From Marinobacter goseongensis (GTDB lineage Bacteria > Pseudomonadota > Gammaproteobacteria > Pseudomonadales > Oleiphilaceae): 37,882 nucleotides of DNA. Every line of letters starts with the position of its first letter. Positions within the stretch are counted from its first letter, which is position 1. A program made the position numbers and the translations under genes. Of the stretch, positions 1 to 7,504 are shown one piece after another. Where the stretch lies: NCBI RefSeq assembly GCF_023156235.1, contig NZ_JAKZAI010000022.1, forward strand, positions 1-37,882, read 5' to 3'. The notes beneath the pieces were generated by a model that was given only the letters and a program-made list of their open reading frames with translations, ran no database searches and was not told the DNA's origin.

Positions 1-977
1 ACCCTCTTCGGGGGCCAACGTTGCCCTGGCATAGCCGGACCGCCCCATGGATTCAGCAAAAATGGTGTAGGCCTGCTTGTCTCTCGGGCGAACGATCACA
101 TCGTAGGTTTCCGCCACACCAATCCGGAATTCGTCCACATTGACCGGCTGAACGTTGTTGCCATCAGCCTGGACAACCGTCATGTCCAGACCAGGAATCC
201 GGATGTCGAAGTAGGTCATCGCAGAAGAGTTGATGAATCGCAGCCGAATGCGTTCGCCCGGCTCAAAGAGTCCCGTCCAGTTCTGGTCCGGGCCTTTGCC
301 GTTGATCAAGCCCGTAAAGCCATGGATATCCTCAACGTCCGCTTTCATCATCCGCATGCCACCCCAGGCCATACGGTCACTGACGGTGTTCATCAGGCCA
401 TTTTTTGACACGTCCGAGAAAAACTCGCCAACGGTTTGCTGCTCGCGATTGTAGTAATCCGGCATCATTTTCAGGTTGCGCATGATGCGGTCACCGGAAT
501 GGGGGTGCTTGTCAGTCAGCTGCACCACGTATTCACGATCGTAGCGGAATGGCTCACGGCCCTCGGGCTCGATGACAATGGCACCATAGGCGCCGTCCGG
601 CTCCTGAAAACCAGAGTGGCTGTGGAACCAGTAGGTGCCTGCCTGCTGGATAGGAAACTCATAGGTAAAGGTTTCACCCGGCTTGATGCCCGGGAAACTG
701 ATACCAGGCACACCGTCCTGGTTAAAAGGAAGGATCAGGCCGTGCCAGTGAATGGACGTCATCTCATCCAGGTTGTTGGTCACGTTGATCCGGACGTTCT
801 CGCCTTCCTTGAAACGCATTACCGGTCCCGGAGATGCGCCGTTGTATCCAATGCCTTCCTTCACAAAATCGCCGGTATCAATTTTTACCCGGTCGACCGT
901 AAGGTCGTACTCACCGGCCATAACCATGGCTGGCATCAGCAGGCTCAAAAGCCCTGTCAAAAAGCGTGTTTTCATCT
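1..977 (-). CDS. Multicopper oxidase, copper-resistance CopA/PcoA-like (3' end outside window)
   Basis: Periplasmic multicopper oxidase, probably oxidising Cu(I) to less toxic Cu(II). The reading frame opens with ATG at 977 and stays open to the window edge, so about 325 residues are visible and the C-terminal cupredoxin domain is missing. Residues 1-20 (MKTRFLTG...MVMA) are a Sec-type signal peptide; there is no twin-arginine pair, although classical CopA proteins usually use Tat. The first copper-ligand pairs are visible: HWHG at residues 76-79 and the HSH motif at 118-120 within TYWFHSHSG, as expected for the trinuclear site. A Met-rich stretch (RMAWGGMRMM) follows near residue 210. It lies 82 bp downstream of the cupredoxin gene on the same strand, probably in one operon divergent from the two-component genes. 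A copper role is inferred from family and neighbours; the exact subfamily cannot be settled without the C-terminus. Confidence 0.88.
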
Positions 978-1059
978 GTGTTACTCCAAACTACACGTCA
1001 TTGAAGCCGGGCCGAGAAACGTGTCTCAGCCCCGCGCTCGCGGACCTCAGTTAAGCGAG

Positions 1060-1593
1060 TTACTCGAAATTGACCTCACCGTACATCCCGGCCTGATAGT
1101 GGCCCGGAACGTTGCAGGCAAATTCGATATTGCCTTTATCAGAAAACTTCCAAATCACTTCTTTGCTTTGGCCGGGTTCCAGCAACACGCTGTTCGGGTC
1201 GTCATGCTTCATGGAATGGCCATTCCCCATATCCATATTCATCATGTCGTGGTTCAGCTTGCCGCCCTGGATGACGCCATGCTCAACCATCATCATCATT
1301 TCCTCTTGATGAGCTTCGTGCATGTCGGGAGTGCCAACATTGAACTCATGGACGAGGTTTCCCTTGTTCTCCACCACGAAGCGAACGGTTTCACCCGGCT
1401 TTACACTGATTTCTTCGGGTTCGTAGTAGTTGTCGTACATCTCGACAGTTATGGTTCGGCTGGCCTCCGACGCTTTGCCAGGTTCACCGCTTGTAGCGCC
1501 GTGCCCGTGGCCACCATCATGGGCGCCAGCCGCAAACGCTGTTGCCGACATTGAAAGCGCCATACCCGCTACGAATAGTTTTGATGCATTCAT
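1060..1593 (-). CDS. Periplasmic cupredoxin, CopI-like blue copper protein
   Basis: Small type-1 copper protein of 177 residues, probably a periplasmic copper-tolerance factor. Residues 1-22 form a signal peptide (hydrophobic core, then AFAAG). A short His-rich segment (AHDGGHGHG) follows. The cupredoxin fold spans about residues 46-177, with candidate type-1 ligands H82 (VHEFN), C160, H165 and M170 in FACNVPGHYQAGM. Between them, residues 90-131 form a loop unusually rich in Met and His (EEMMMMVEHG, NHDMMNMDMGNGHSMKH), which could bind extra Cu(I). This layout fits CopI, known for copper tolerance in Vibrio, Pseudomonas and Rubrivivax; the name is by resemblance only. An AGAGGAT ribosome site lies about 8 bases before the ATG. 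It is the first gene of the leftward operon with the multicopper oxidase and is transcribed away from the two-component system. Confidence 0.85.
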   Translation of the reverse strand: MNASKLFVAGMALSMSATAFAAGAHDGGHGHGATSGEPGKASEASRTITVEMYDNYYEPEEISVKPGETVRFVVENKGNLVHEFNVGTPDMHEAHQEEMMMMVEHGVIQGGKLNHDMMNMDMGNGHSMKHDDPNSVLLEPGQSKEVIWKFSDKGNIEFACNVPGHYQAGMYGEVNFE

Positions 1594-1688
1594 CTTTTTA
1601 TCCTCTGTAAAATAAAAATCGCGAAAACACTGCTGGATTGAGCCCCAATCTTGAGCAATGTCCAGAATCGGTTGTTACCTTCTCTCAC

Positions 1689-1747
1689 TAACCTGAATTC
1701 TTTCTGAAAAACTCGAACTATTTTCCGTTCAGGCTGAATTCAGGTTA
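1689..1747. promoter_or_regulatory. Divergent control region with two direct-repeat boxes for an OmpR-type regulator
   Basis: On the plus strand TTCAGG occurs at 1728-1733 and again at 1739-1744, with starts 11 bp apart. On the minus strand TTCAGA (1708-1703) and TTCAGG (1697-1692) have the same 11-bp period. The outer halves also form a perfect 12-bp inverted repeat (TAACCTGAATTC at 1689-1700, its complement at 1736-1747). Hexamer-N5-hexamer direct repeats are the usual binding pattern of OmpR/PmrA-class regulators. One box therefore points to the regulator gene (start 1794) and the other to the cupredoxin operon (start 1593). Binding by the adjacent regulator is inferred. Confidence 0.6.
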
Positions 1748-1793
1748 ATCAGTCACACTTTCGACTGCGGACCATACAGAGAAGGAAAGACTC

Positions 1794-2459
1794 ATGCGTT
1801 TACTGCTCGTCGAAGATGACCGCTTGCTTGCTGAGGGTCTGGTCAGGCAGTTGGGAAAAGCAGGTTTCAGCGTTGATACAACTCCCAGTGCCCGAGAAGC
1901 CGTCGTTCTGGGTGAGCAAGAGGATTACCGTGCTGTTGTTCTGGACCTGGGTCTACCTGATGGCAACGGGCTGGACGTATTGAGAAAGTGGCGAACGAAT
2001 CACGTCAGCTGTCCGGTCTTGATTCTGACCGCGAGAGGCGATTGGCAGGATAAGGTTAACGGCTTAAAAGCCGGGGCAGACGATTACCTGGCAAAACCTT
2101 TTCAGACAGAAGAGCTAATCGCACGCCTCAACGCACTCGTGCGTCGAAGTGAAGGAAGGGTCCATGCTCAGGTTAAAGCCGGCCGCTTTGAACTGGACGA
2201 AAACCGCCAGAGTCTCAAGATGGACGACGGCGTGGAACATACACTTACCGGCACCGAATTCCGGCTGCTACGTTGTTTGATGAGCCGCCCTGGCCACGTC
2301 TTTTCCAAAGAACAACTAATGGAACAGCTTTACAACTTGAATGATAGCCCGAGCGAAAACGTCATTGAGGCGTATATTCGGAGGTTAAGGAAGCTAGTGG
2401 GCAGCGAAACCATCTCAACACGACGCGGCCAGGGGTACATTTTTAATGCGATTCCTTAA
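1794..2459 (+). CDS. OmpR/PmrA-family response regulator, probable copper or envelope-stress regulator
   Basis: Two-component response regulator of 221 residues, the usual length. The receiver domain covers about residues 1-115, with acidic residues E7-D8-D9, phospho-acceptor D51 in VVLDLGLPDGNG, the T79/A80 switch and K101 in LAKPF. A winged-helix DNA-binding domain follows (about 125-220), with the typical LTGTEFRLL start and the ending ISTRRGQGYIF. A GAAGGAAAG ribosome site precedes the ATG. The kinase gene overlaps it by 14 bp, so the two are co-transcribed. Its divergent position beside copper genes suggests it controls them, and the repeat boxes at 1692-1744 are probable targets including its own promoter. 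The sequence resembles the QseB/PmrA/PhoP group more than classical CusR, so the signal is not certain to be copper. Confidence 0.92.
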   Translation: MRLLLVEDDRLLAEGLVRQLGKAGFSVDTTPSAREAVVLGEQEDYRAVVLDLGLPDGNGLDVLRKWRTNHVSCPVLILTARGDWQDKVNGLKAGADDYLAKPFQTEELIARLNALVRRSEGRVHAQVKAGRFELDENRQSLKMDDGVEHTLTGTEFRLLRCLMSRPGHVFSKEQLMEQLYNLNDSPSENVIEAYIRRLRKLVGSETISTRRGQGYIFNAIP

Positions 2460-3780
2460 AAAGCCTGCGTCCGTAAAAGGAACCTTGCTTGCGCTGTTAC
2501 TGCCCGCCGGAATTGGTCTAATGGGGGTAGCGTGGTTGGTCCATGGTTTGCTACTCGACCGAATGTCCCGGGAGTTCGTTGAAAGCCGACTGAAAGATGA
2601 AGTCGCTTTCCTTGAACACCAGATTCGCGACGCGAATGGTGAAGTTGACACTCTCCAGACGGGCGATTATTTCCAGGATGTTTTTCATCATGCCTTTGCC
2701 ATACATACACCCGAACAGACCATCATTTCACCCGATACTTGGGAGCCCTTGTTAACGCCTCTGATTGAAAACGAAGAAGACGGAACCGTTCGCGTAGAAG
2801 ATGCCGAAACCACTGATACTCCCTTAGACATCCTCGCCTACCGAAAGTCTTTTCAGGTCGGTGAAACACCCATCGTCGTAATCGTTTCTGAAGATCTGGG
2901 TGCGCTGAAACGCAGCCAAGCTGCACTTCATGCCTGGACCGCCGTAGTATCAGTTCTGTTGATTATGCTCTTGGTCGCCGTGCTCTGGTTCGGTATCACG
3001 ATGTCCATGCGACCGGTTGTCACACTCAAAGCCGCATTAAAAAGACTCCAGGACGGAGAGATCTCCCGAATCAACGTTCAGTCGCCAGAGGAGTTCCACC
3101 CGCTGGTTCTTCAACTAAATCAGTTGCTGGACTCCTTAGATCAGCGACTGGAGCGCTCCAGGGACGCTCTCGCAAACCTGTCTCATAGCGTCAAAACCCC
3201 CATCGCAGCCGTCCGGCAGATACTGGAAGACGACACACGTCCCCTCGACACTACTCTTAGGCACCAGATGGTGGAGCGACTAAGCGATATCGATAGGCAA
3301 TTAGAGGCTGAAATGCGTCGAAGCCGTTTTGCAGGGCCCCAGATTGGGAAAAGCGCCTACCCCATAAAACAGGCACGGGATCTTTTGTGGATGCTCGGTC
3401 GTTTATATCCGGAAAAGTCGTTTGAACTATCGAGTTCTCTGCCTGAAGACAGCCGATGGCCGATAGAAGAACATGATCTTAATGAAGTATTGGGCAACTT
3501 ACTGGACAATGCTGGCAAATGGTCTTCGAGATGCGTAGAGCTCTCTGTGGAACAAGGCAGCGGCTTCAAGCGAATAGTTGTTGCTGATGATGGCCCAGGG
3601 GTTAATCACAAGGATTTAGCCAGTTTGGGCCAAAGGGGTCTGCGGCTAGATGAGCAAACACCTGGGCACGGTCTCGGCCTTGCTATCGTTCGAGATATAG
3701 TGACTCGCTATGAAGGTAAAATCAGCTTTTCGACTAAGTCCTGTAGCGGTTTACGCGTTTCTATCGAATTATTAAGATAA
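2446..3780 (+). CDS. Sensor histidine kinase, PhoQ-like architecture
   Basis: Inner-membrane sensor kinase of 444 residues, partner of the upstream regulator. There are two membrane helices (about residues 11-38 and 161-185) enclosing a periplasmic sensor of roughly 120 residues rich in Asp and Glu. HAMP-like sequence follows, then the H box NLSHSVKTPIA with H247 as phosphorylation site, the N box around 351-355 (NLLDN), G1 DDGPG at 381-385 and G2 GHGLGLAI from 407. The H box form SHSVKTP and the acidic sensor are like those of PhoQ-type kinases. The start overlaps the regulator gene by 14 bp. Its end is only 24 bp from the convergent end of umuC, leaving no room for a long terminator. Neighbouring copper genes suggest a metal signal; this is inference. 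Confidence 0.9.
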   Translation: MRFLKKPASVKGTLLALLLPAGIGLMGVAWLVHGLLLDRMSREFVESRLKDEVAFLEHQIRDANGEVDTLQTGDYFQDVFHHAFAIHTPEQTIISPDTWEPLLTPLIENEEDGTVRVEDAETTDTPLDILAYRKSFQVGETPIVVIVSEDLGALKRSQAALHAWTAVVSVLLIMLLVAVLWFGITMSMRPVVTLKAALKRLQDGEISRINVQSPEEFHPLVLQLNQLLDSLDQRLERSRDALANLSHSVKTPIAAVRQILEDDTRPLDTTLRHQMVERLSDIDRQLEAEMRRSRFAGPQIGKSAYPIKQARDLLWMLGRLYPEKSFELSSSLPEDSRWPIEEHDLNEVLGNLLDNAGKWSSRCVELSVEQGSGFKRIVVADDGPGVNHKDLASLGQRGLRLDEQTPGHGLGLAIVRDIVTRYEGKISFSTKSCSGLRVSIELLR

Positions 3781-3803
3781 ACTCGAATGTTCGCTTTTGT
3801 TTA

Positions 3804-5105
3804 TTAACGAACCTTTGGCAAGTCATCCCAACAGGTCGTATACGCCGGCGACAAATGCCCCCTGCGCATCGCATAAGCCGCAGGCCCTGCCTCTCTGGCC
3901 ATGTAGACCGTAGCCCTGGATTTCCGGTTGATGGCATCCATCACCGCCATCAGGCGTTCCGATCTACCATTGTCTGGCACTTGCTCTGGGGCGGCCTGGA
4001 AGAGATCTTCTTGAAGCCCCGCTTCTTCCACTAACTCCCCCAACATAACGCCGGCCTTAGCGTAATCAAATCCTTCCCGGTACATCGGTCGAAGCAGGTT
4101 CAGAGCCTGCTGCACAATAACCCGGGAGTCCTGGCTGGGCTGGATGAGCTTCACGCTGGCACTGCGTGAATACTGCGGTGCCGTCGCCTTGAACGGATTG
4201 GTTCGGATGAACACCATCAGCTCTCCCGCATACTGCTGGCCTCCCCGCAGCTTCTCGGTCGCGCGGGTCGCAAAGTGCGCTACGGCTTCTTCCAGGTCGC
4301 TCAGTTTCTGAAGGGGCTGACCAAAAGATCGGGAGCACATGATTTGCTTCTTGGGCGGTGGCGCATCGTCCCACGGAACACAGGGCACGCCGTTGAGCTC
4401 CCGGGCGGTGCGTTCTAACACCACAGAGAACTGTTTTCTGAGCGTTGCCGGATGGGTATCCGCTAACTGTAATGCCGTGACAATGCCCATAGCCTGAAGT
4501 CTGACACTGAGTTTTCGCCCGACACCCCAAACGTCCTCAACCGGTACCTGAGCCATCAACCGCCGTTGCCGAGCGGGGTCTGTCAGATCCACCACGCCTC
4601 CGGTCGCCGGGTATTTCTTGGCGGCATGGTTGGCGAGTTTTGCCAGTGTTCGCGTGGGGGCAATACCCACACAGACGGGCAAGCCGACGTTTTGATGCAC
4701 GGTGTCTTTGACCGCTCGGCCAAAGTCCTCGAAGGACACTACCCGGTCAATACCGGTGAGATCCAGAAAGGCCTCATCAATAGAATAGACATCCACTCGT
4801 GGGGCCAGGCCTTCGAGTGTTGTCATAACCCGCCGGCTCATGTCGCCATAGAGGGTGTAGTTGGACGAGAACACCTGGATACCGTACCGACGAATTTCCG
4901 ATTTGATGTGATGGACCGGCACGCCCATCGTTATCCCCAGTGCCTTGGACTCTTTCGAGCGGGCGACCACGCAGCCGTCGTTGTTGGATAGCACGACCAC
5001 AGGCGTATTGCGCAGATCCGGACGGAACAGCTTCTCGCATGAGGCGTAAAAATTATTGCAGTCCACCAGCGCGAATACGGACTGAACTCGGCCAACCGAT
5101 GCCAC
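3804..5105 (-). CDS. umuC: DNA polymerase V catalytic subunit UmuC (Y-family)
   Basis: Error-prone translesion DNA polymerase subunit of 433 residues, close to E. coli UmuC (422). The Y-family active site is visible: VDCNNFYASCE near the N-terminus (first catalytic Asp) and YSIDEAFLDLT (Asp-Glu pair). GIAPTRTLAKLANHAAKK and the helix-hairpin-helix WGVGRKLSVRLQAMGI follow, then a little-finger domain with CSRSFGQPL. The start is a GTG at 5105, two bases after the umuD stop, with a strong GGGGAGGG ribosome site inside the end of umuD; no ATG fits the family N-terminus. It works with cleaved UmuD in SOS mutagenesis. Expression should follow the LexA box upstream of umuD. Such pairs are found on both chromosomes and mobile elements. 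Confidence 0.96.
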   Translation of the reverse strand: MASVGRVQSVFALVDCNNFYASCEKLFRPDLRNTPVVVLSNNDGCVVARSKESKALGITMGVPVHHIKSEIRRYGIQVFSSNYTLYGDMSRRVMTTLEGLAPRVDVYSIDEAFLDLTGIDRVVSFEDFGRAVKDTVHQNVGLPVCVGIAPTRTLAKLANHAAKKYPATGGVVDLTDPARQRRLMAQVPVEDVWGVGRKLSVRLQAMGIVTALQLADTHPATLRKQFSVVLERTARELNGVPCVPWDDAPPPKKQIMCSRSFGQPLQKLSDLEEAVAHFATRATEKLRGGQQYAGELMVFIRTNPFKATAPQYSRSASVKLIQPSQDSRVIVQQALNLLRPMYREGFDYAKAGVMLGELVEEAGLQEDLFQAAPEQVPDNGRSERLMAVMDAINRKSRATVYMAREAGPAAYAMRRGHLSPAYTTCWDDLPKVR

Positions 5106-5107
5106 CT

Positions 5108-5545
5108 CTACCCTCCCCGCTTGAGCGAACGGATCACGTTAGTGACCACCCCGAATACTTCCATCACCATGTCACCCTCAACCACAATGGGCTGGAAAGC
5201 AGCATTTCGCGGCAGGAGACGCACTGGTGGCGGAGTGATGTGTAATTGCTTCACCGTCATCTCGCTTTCCAAGCTGGCGATGATTGTGTCGCCGTGCCTG
5301 GCTCTCAGTGACCGGTCCACCACAAGAACATCGCCGGGGTAAATTCCCGCATCGATCATGGACTCACCCTGAACCCTAACGAAAAACGTGGCAGCAGGAT
5401 GCTGAATACACAGCTCGTTCAGATCGATGGTTTTCTCGACGTAGTCTTCCGCCGGCGATGGGAAGCCAGCAGAGACCCGTTCCAGAAACATCGGGATGTT
5501 CAGGCGTGAGATAGATTCGTAGTCACCTAGCAGAATGCAGGGCAT
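5108..5545 (-). CDS. umuD: UmuD, self-cleaving SOS mutagenesis subunit (peptidase S24)
   Basis: LexA-like protein of 145 residues. RecA-stimulated self-cleavage converts it to the active partner of UmuC. The cleavage site should be A26-G27 in SAGFPSPAEDYVE (E. coli uses Cys-Gly here). The catalytic Ser62 lies in GESMIDAG and Lys99 in MTVKQL; their 37-residue spacing equals that of Ser60 and Lys97 in E. coli UmuD. The C-terminal FGVV motif is conserved. The ATG at 5545 lies only 13 bases from a LexA box and has a weak ribosome site. The first gene of a two-gene operon with umuC. Confidence 0.96.
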   Translation of the reverse strand: MPCILLGDYESISRLNIPMFLERVSAGFPSPAEDYVEKTIDLNELCIQHPAATFFVRVQGESMIDAGIYPGDVLVVDRSLRARHGDTIIASLESEMTVKQLHITPPPVRLLPRNAAFQPIVVEGDMVMEVFGVVTNVIRSLKRGG

Positions 5546-5558
5546 GCTTTACACCGAA

Positions 5559-5578
5559 TACTGTTTGAATATACAGTA
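5559..5578 (-). promoter_or_regulatory. LexA (SOS) operator of umuDC
   Basis: The sequence TACTGTTTGAATATACAGTA contains the gammaproteobacterial SOS consensus CTGT-N8-ACAG (5561-5576), extended to a 6-bp dyad TACTGT/ACAGTA. It sits directly upstream of umuD and covers the predicted -10 element, so LexA would block transcription until DNA damage. Confidence 0.93.
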
Positions 5579-5598
5579 TTTTGGCGAGACAATATCAA
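5570..5598 (-). promoter_or_regulatory. Predicted sigma-70 promoter of umuDC
   Basis: On the minus strand, TTGATA (5598-5593) and TGTATA (5575-5570) are separated by 17 bp. The -10 element lies within the LexA box. Transcription would start near 5563, giving a leader of under 20 bases. Confidence 0.6.
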
Positions 5599-5673
5599 CA
5601 GGTCAACCCATCATTGGGCACAATGCCCTATACTTGGACTAATGCAGCTGCCAGGAAGGCGGGAGGAGTCTGT

Positions 5674-5832
5674 ATGAAAAGCGTGGTACTGATGTTTGTT
5701 GGTGGCTTGGTGGGAGGCCTCATCGGGCCCGTGTCGGCGTTGGCCGGTGGAGTGATCGGTTATCTGGTTGGTCAACCCCTGATGCACCCGGCTGCCGCGA
5801 AACCGAATGAAAAACCGTCAGCTTGCCGTTAA
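5674..5832 (+). CDS. Small glycine-zipper membrane protein, function unknown
   Basis: Predicted 52-residue protein starting MKSVVLMFVGG. The ATG at 5674 is chosen because GGGAGGAG lies 6-13 bases upstream; the frame is open further upstream but without a ribosome site. The sequence is one hydrophobic, Gly-rich stretch (residues 3-36) with GxxxG-type spacings (GGLVGGLIG, AGGVIGYLVG), then a short hydrophilic tail (HPAAAKPNEKPSACR). This suggests one or two packed membrane helices. It converges with ycfP and lies 95 bp from the umuD promoter on the opposite strand. I recognise no family. Confidence 0.55.
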   Translation: MKSVVLMFVGGLVGGLIGPVSALAGGVIGYLVGQPLMHPAAAKPNEKPSACR

Positions 5833-5850
5833 ACCCAGCACCCACTGGCG

Positions 5851-6393
5851 TTAATCATTCACATGCTTGCGAATCAGTTTCGACGCTTCTTCCATGTGCT
5901 CAAACCGGTGGCTGCCGCCTTCAAAGCTATAGACCAGGAAATAACCCCCAAGCGCTCTGACGGTATCGTTCCAGGGAAGCAGTTCATCCCCCTGATCTAG
6001 CAACACGAGCCCGCTGCCATAGTGGGTGAAGGGATAGTAGCTAGAAACCACTTCAGCCGTCAGTTTATAGGCCTGCCCCTGATGATCCACACCCTGCCCT
6101 ATCCAGGACCTGAGAGTGTGAGCCGGATCCGTCACCGGATTGATGGCGACAAACGGAATGCCGGTTTCGGCTCCCAGAATACCCGCCAGCCATCCCCCCA
6201 TTGAGGTACCAACCAGAAGATCCGGGTTCACTTGCATCAGCTTGTCCAGGCTATCTTCAATGACGTCTTCCGAGACCTGAGTGTAATCGATGTCGTGACC
6301 ATACACGGGGCCAAGTCTTGCGAGCGTTTTCAGTTTGTCACTGTTGATATCGAAGCGGCTGGCGAAGCCGTGGAGGTAGTAGGTTTTCAGCAT
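5851..6393 (-). CDS. YcfP/YqiA-type alpha/beta-hydrolase (UPF0227 family esterase)
   Basis: Predicted alpha/beta-hydrolase of 180 residues, the same length as E. coli YcfP. It starts MLKTYYLHGFASRFD with ATG at 6393, preceded by AAAGGCT; a longer open frame reaches 6684 but its extra N-terminus has no family character and runs across the terminator at 6492-6530. The nucleophile elbow is GTSMGGW (GxSxG), D in the VLLDQGDELLP stretch is the probable acid, and the catalytic His lies in FEGGSHRFEHM. The substrate is unknown; relatives are described as esterases. It lies between umuDC and the mobile-element operon, in the same direction as both, but a terminator separates it from the latter. Confidence 0.82.
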   Translation of the reverse strand: MLKTYYLHGFASRFDINSDKLKTLARLGPVYGHDIDYTQVSEDVIEDSLDKLMQVNPDLLVGTSMGGWLAGILGAETGIPFVAINPVTDPAHTLRSWIGQGVDHQGQAYKLTAEVVSSYYPFTHYGSGLVLLDQGDELLPWNDTVRALGGYFLVYSFEGGSHRFEHMEEASKLIRKHVND

Positions 6394-6491
6394 AGCCTTT
6401 GCCCTGGACGCTATATTTTTCCTGACCTTAGCACCGTTGGTGGGTAAATGCCTGCGTCCTATTCGAAGCGCTGTCCTTACGCCCCGAAGTA

Positions 6492-6530
6492 CAAAGAAAA
6501 GGGGTGTGGCCACACAGTGCTCACACCCCT
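6492..6530 (-). terminator. Intrinsic terminator of the xis-int-HD operon
   Basis: Minus-strand hairpin AGGGGTGTG (6530-6522) / CACACCCCT (6508-6500), with a 13-base loop, followed by TTTTCTTT. It begins 20 bp after the stop of the HD-domain gene and would end the xis-int-HD transcript before ycfP. Confidence 0.75.
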
Positions 6531-6550
6531 CACTGTACTTTTCATCCGCC

Positions 6551-7504
6551 TCATCCATGAGCTTCGATCGATGGGCGCCAATACACGTTGTTTCCGAGTC
6601 GTCCAAAACCCATTGGCTGGCGCTTTCGGTAGGCCTTCCGCTGGTTATCAGCCATGGCACTCTGGGCATCGGCGTCACGAACATAGCGGGCGAGCGTCAT
6701 GGCAGGGCTGACACCATAGCGTGCGCCGGGCGAGGCACAGGTCCAAATGTGCCTGAGTGCAAGAGCCGCATCGGGGTCTCTCTTGTCGAGATAAGCCAGA
6801 CCGTAGGCACAGGCCTCCAGAGTCAAGTCGGCGTGGTCACATAACCTCGCGGTTGCTGTTGGTTTCCCCCACTTGTCGTAGGTGTAGGTCTTGCCGATGT
6901 CGTGCAACAATCCCGCAACGAAACCAAGTTCCTGAAGTTCCCGAGGCATTTCGGGTTCATTGGTCTCCGTCATAACCAGCACGTTCTTCGCAACGTCCAG
7001 GGAATGAGCCAACAGCCCGCCGGGCTCGTTATGATGATAATTTCTGCTCGCAGGAGCGTTTAGAAAAACTTCCAGCCTGTCACGGCGCTCCAATACTCGC
7101 TTAATAAACATCTGTAATGACGCTGACCGCAAAGACCGAACCGCAGCAACTAACTGATCCAGTGCCTCCGGCTTTGGGCAGAACGTCCGTGGCAACGTTT
7201 GCAGTACTGGTAAGCCAGCAACGTCTGCCTGCAAAGGGCGGCGGATATCGATAAGCAGAATCTCACTTTCCTCCGCACCGACGCACACCTGACCTTTGAC
7301 CGCGACCAAATCCATGTAACCCAGATGTTCTGGAATCTCAGTAGAGCCAATTACCGCCAGTGCCACGATGTCGCTATTACAGCTGCTAAGACGCAACTTT
7401 AGGTATGGAATGCCGTCATCGTCGAAGCAGGCTACGCGGCCAGTCAGGCGGTAGGTGCCTTTGAAGGTCTTTTCCATTAACGGGCGCAGATCATTCAGTT
7501 TCAT
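6551..7504 (-). CDS. OB-fold/HD-domain protein, YhaM-like putative 3'-5' exoribonuclease
   Basis: Protein of 317 residues, similar in length and order to YhaM/CBF1 nucleases (about 314): an N-terminal beta-rich OB-like part (about 15-90, GTYRLTGRVACFDDDG, VAVKGQV), a linker, and a C-terminal HD metal-dependent phosphohydrolase domain. The HD ligands are visible: H in GGLLAHSLDVA, the HD pair in AGLLHDIGKTYTYD, and a later H in LCDHADLTLE. NYHHNEPGGLLAHS before the first His is typical of the YhaM group. The ATG at 7504 lies 14 bp inside the end of the integrase gene, so translation is likely coupled. The function is unproven: RNA or DNA 3'-5' exonuclease activity is the family expectation, and a role in the element's life cycle is inferred from the overlap. 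Confidence 0.8.
   Translation of the reverse strand: MKLNDLRPLMEKTFKGTYRLTGRVACFDDDGIPYLKLRLSSCNSDIVALAVIGSTEIPEHLGYMDLVAVKGQVCVGAEESEILLIDIRRPLQADVAGLPVLQTLPRTFCPKPEALDQLVAAVRSLRSASLQMFIKRVLERRDRLEVFLNAPASRNYHHNEPGGLLAHSLDVAKNVLVMTETNEPEMPRELQELGFVAGLLHDIGKTYTYDKWGKPTATARLCDHADLTLEACAYGLAYLDKRDPDAALALRHIWTCASPGARYGVSPAMTLARYVRDADAQSAMADNQRKAYRKRQPMGFGRLGNNVYWRPSIEAHG

Noticed and set aside
436..1554. 372-codon plus-strand open frame over the cupredoxin and oxidase genes
   Set aside because: It is the reverse-complement shadow of two well-recognised genes, is rich in His and Val with no domain pattern, and spans their intergenic gap.
6394..6684. N-terminal extension of the YcfP-like gene
   Set aside because: The extra residues have no family character and would be translated through the terminator hairpin at 6492-6530; the start at 6393 gives the exact family length.
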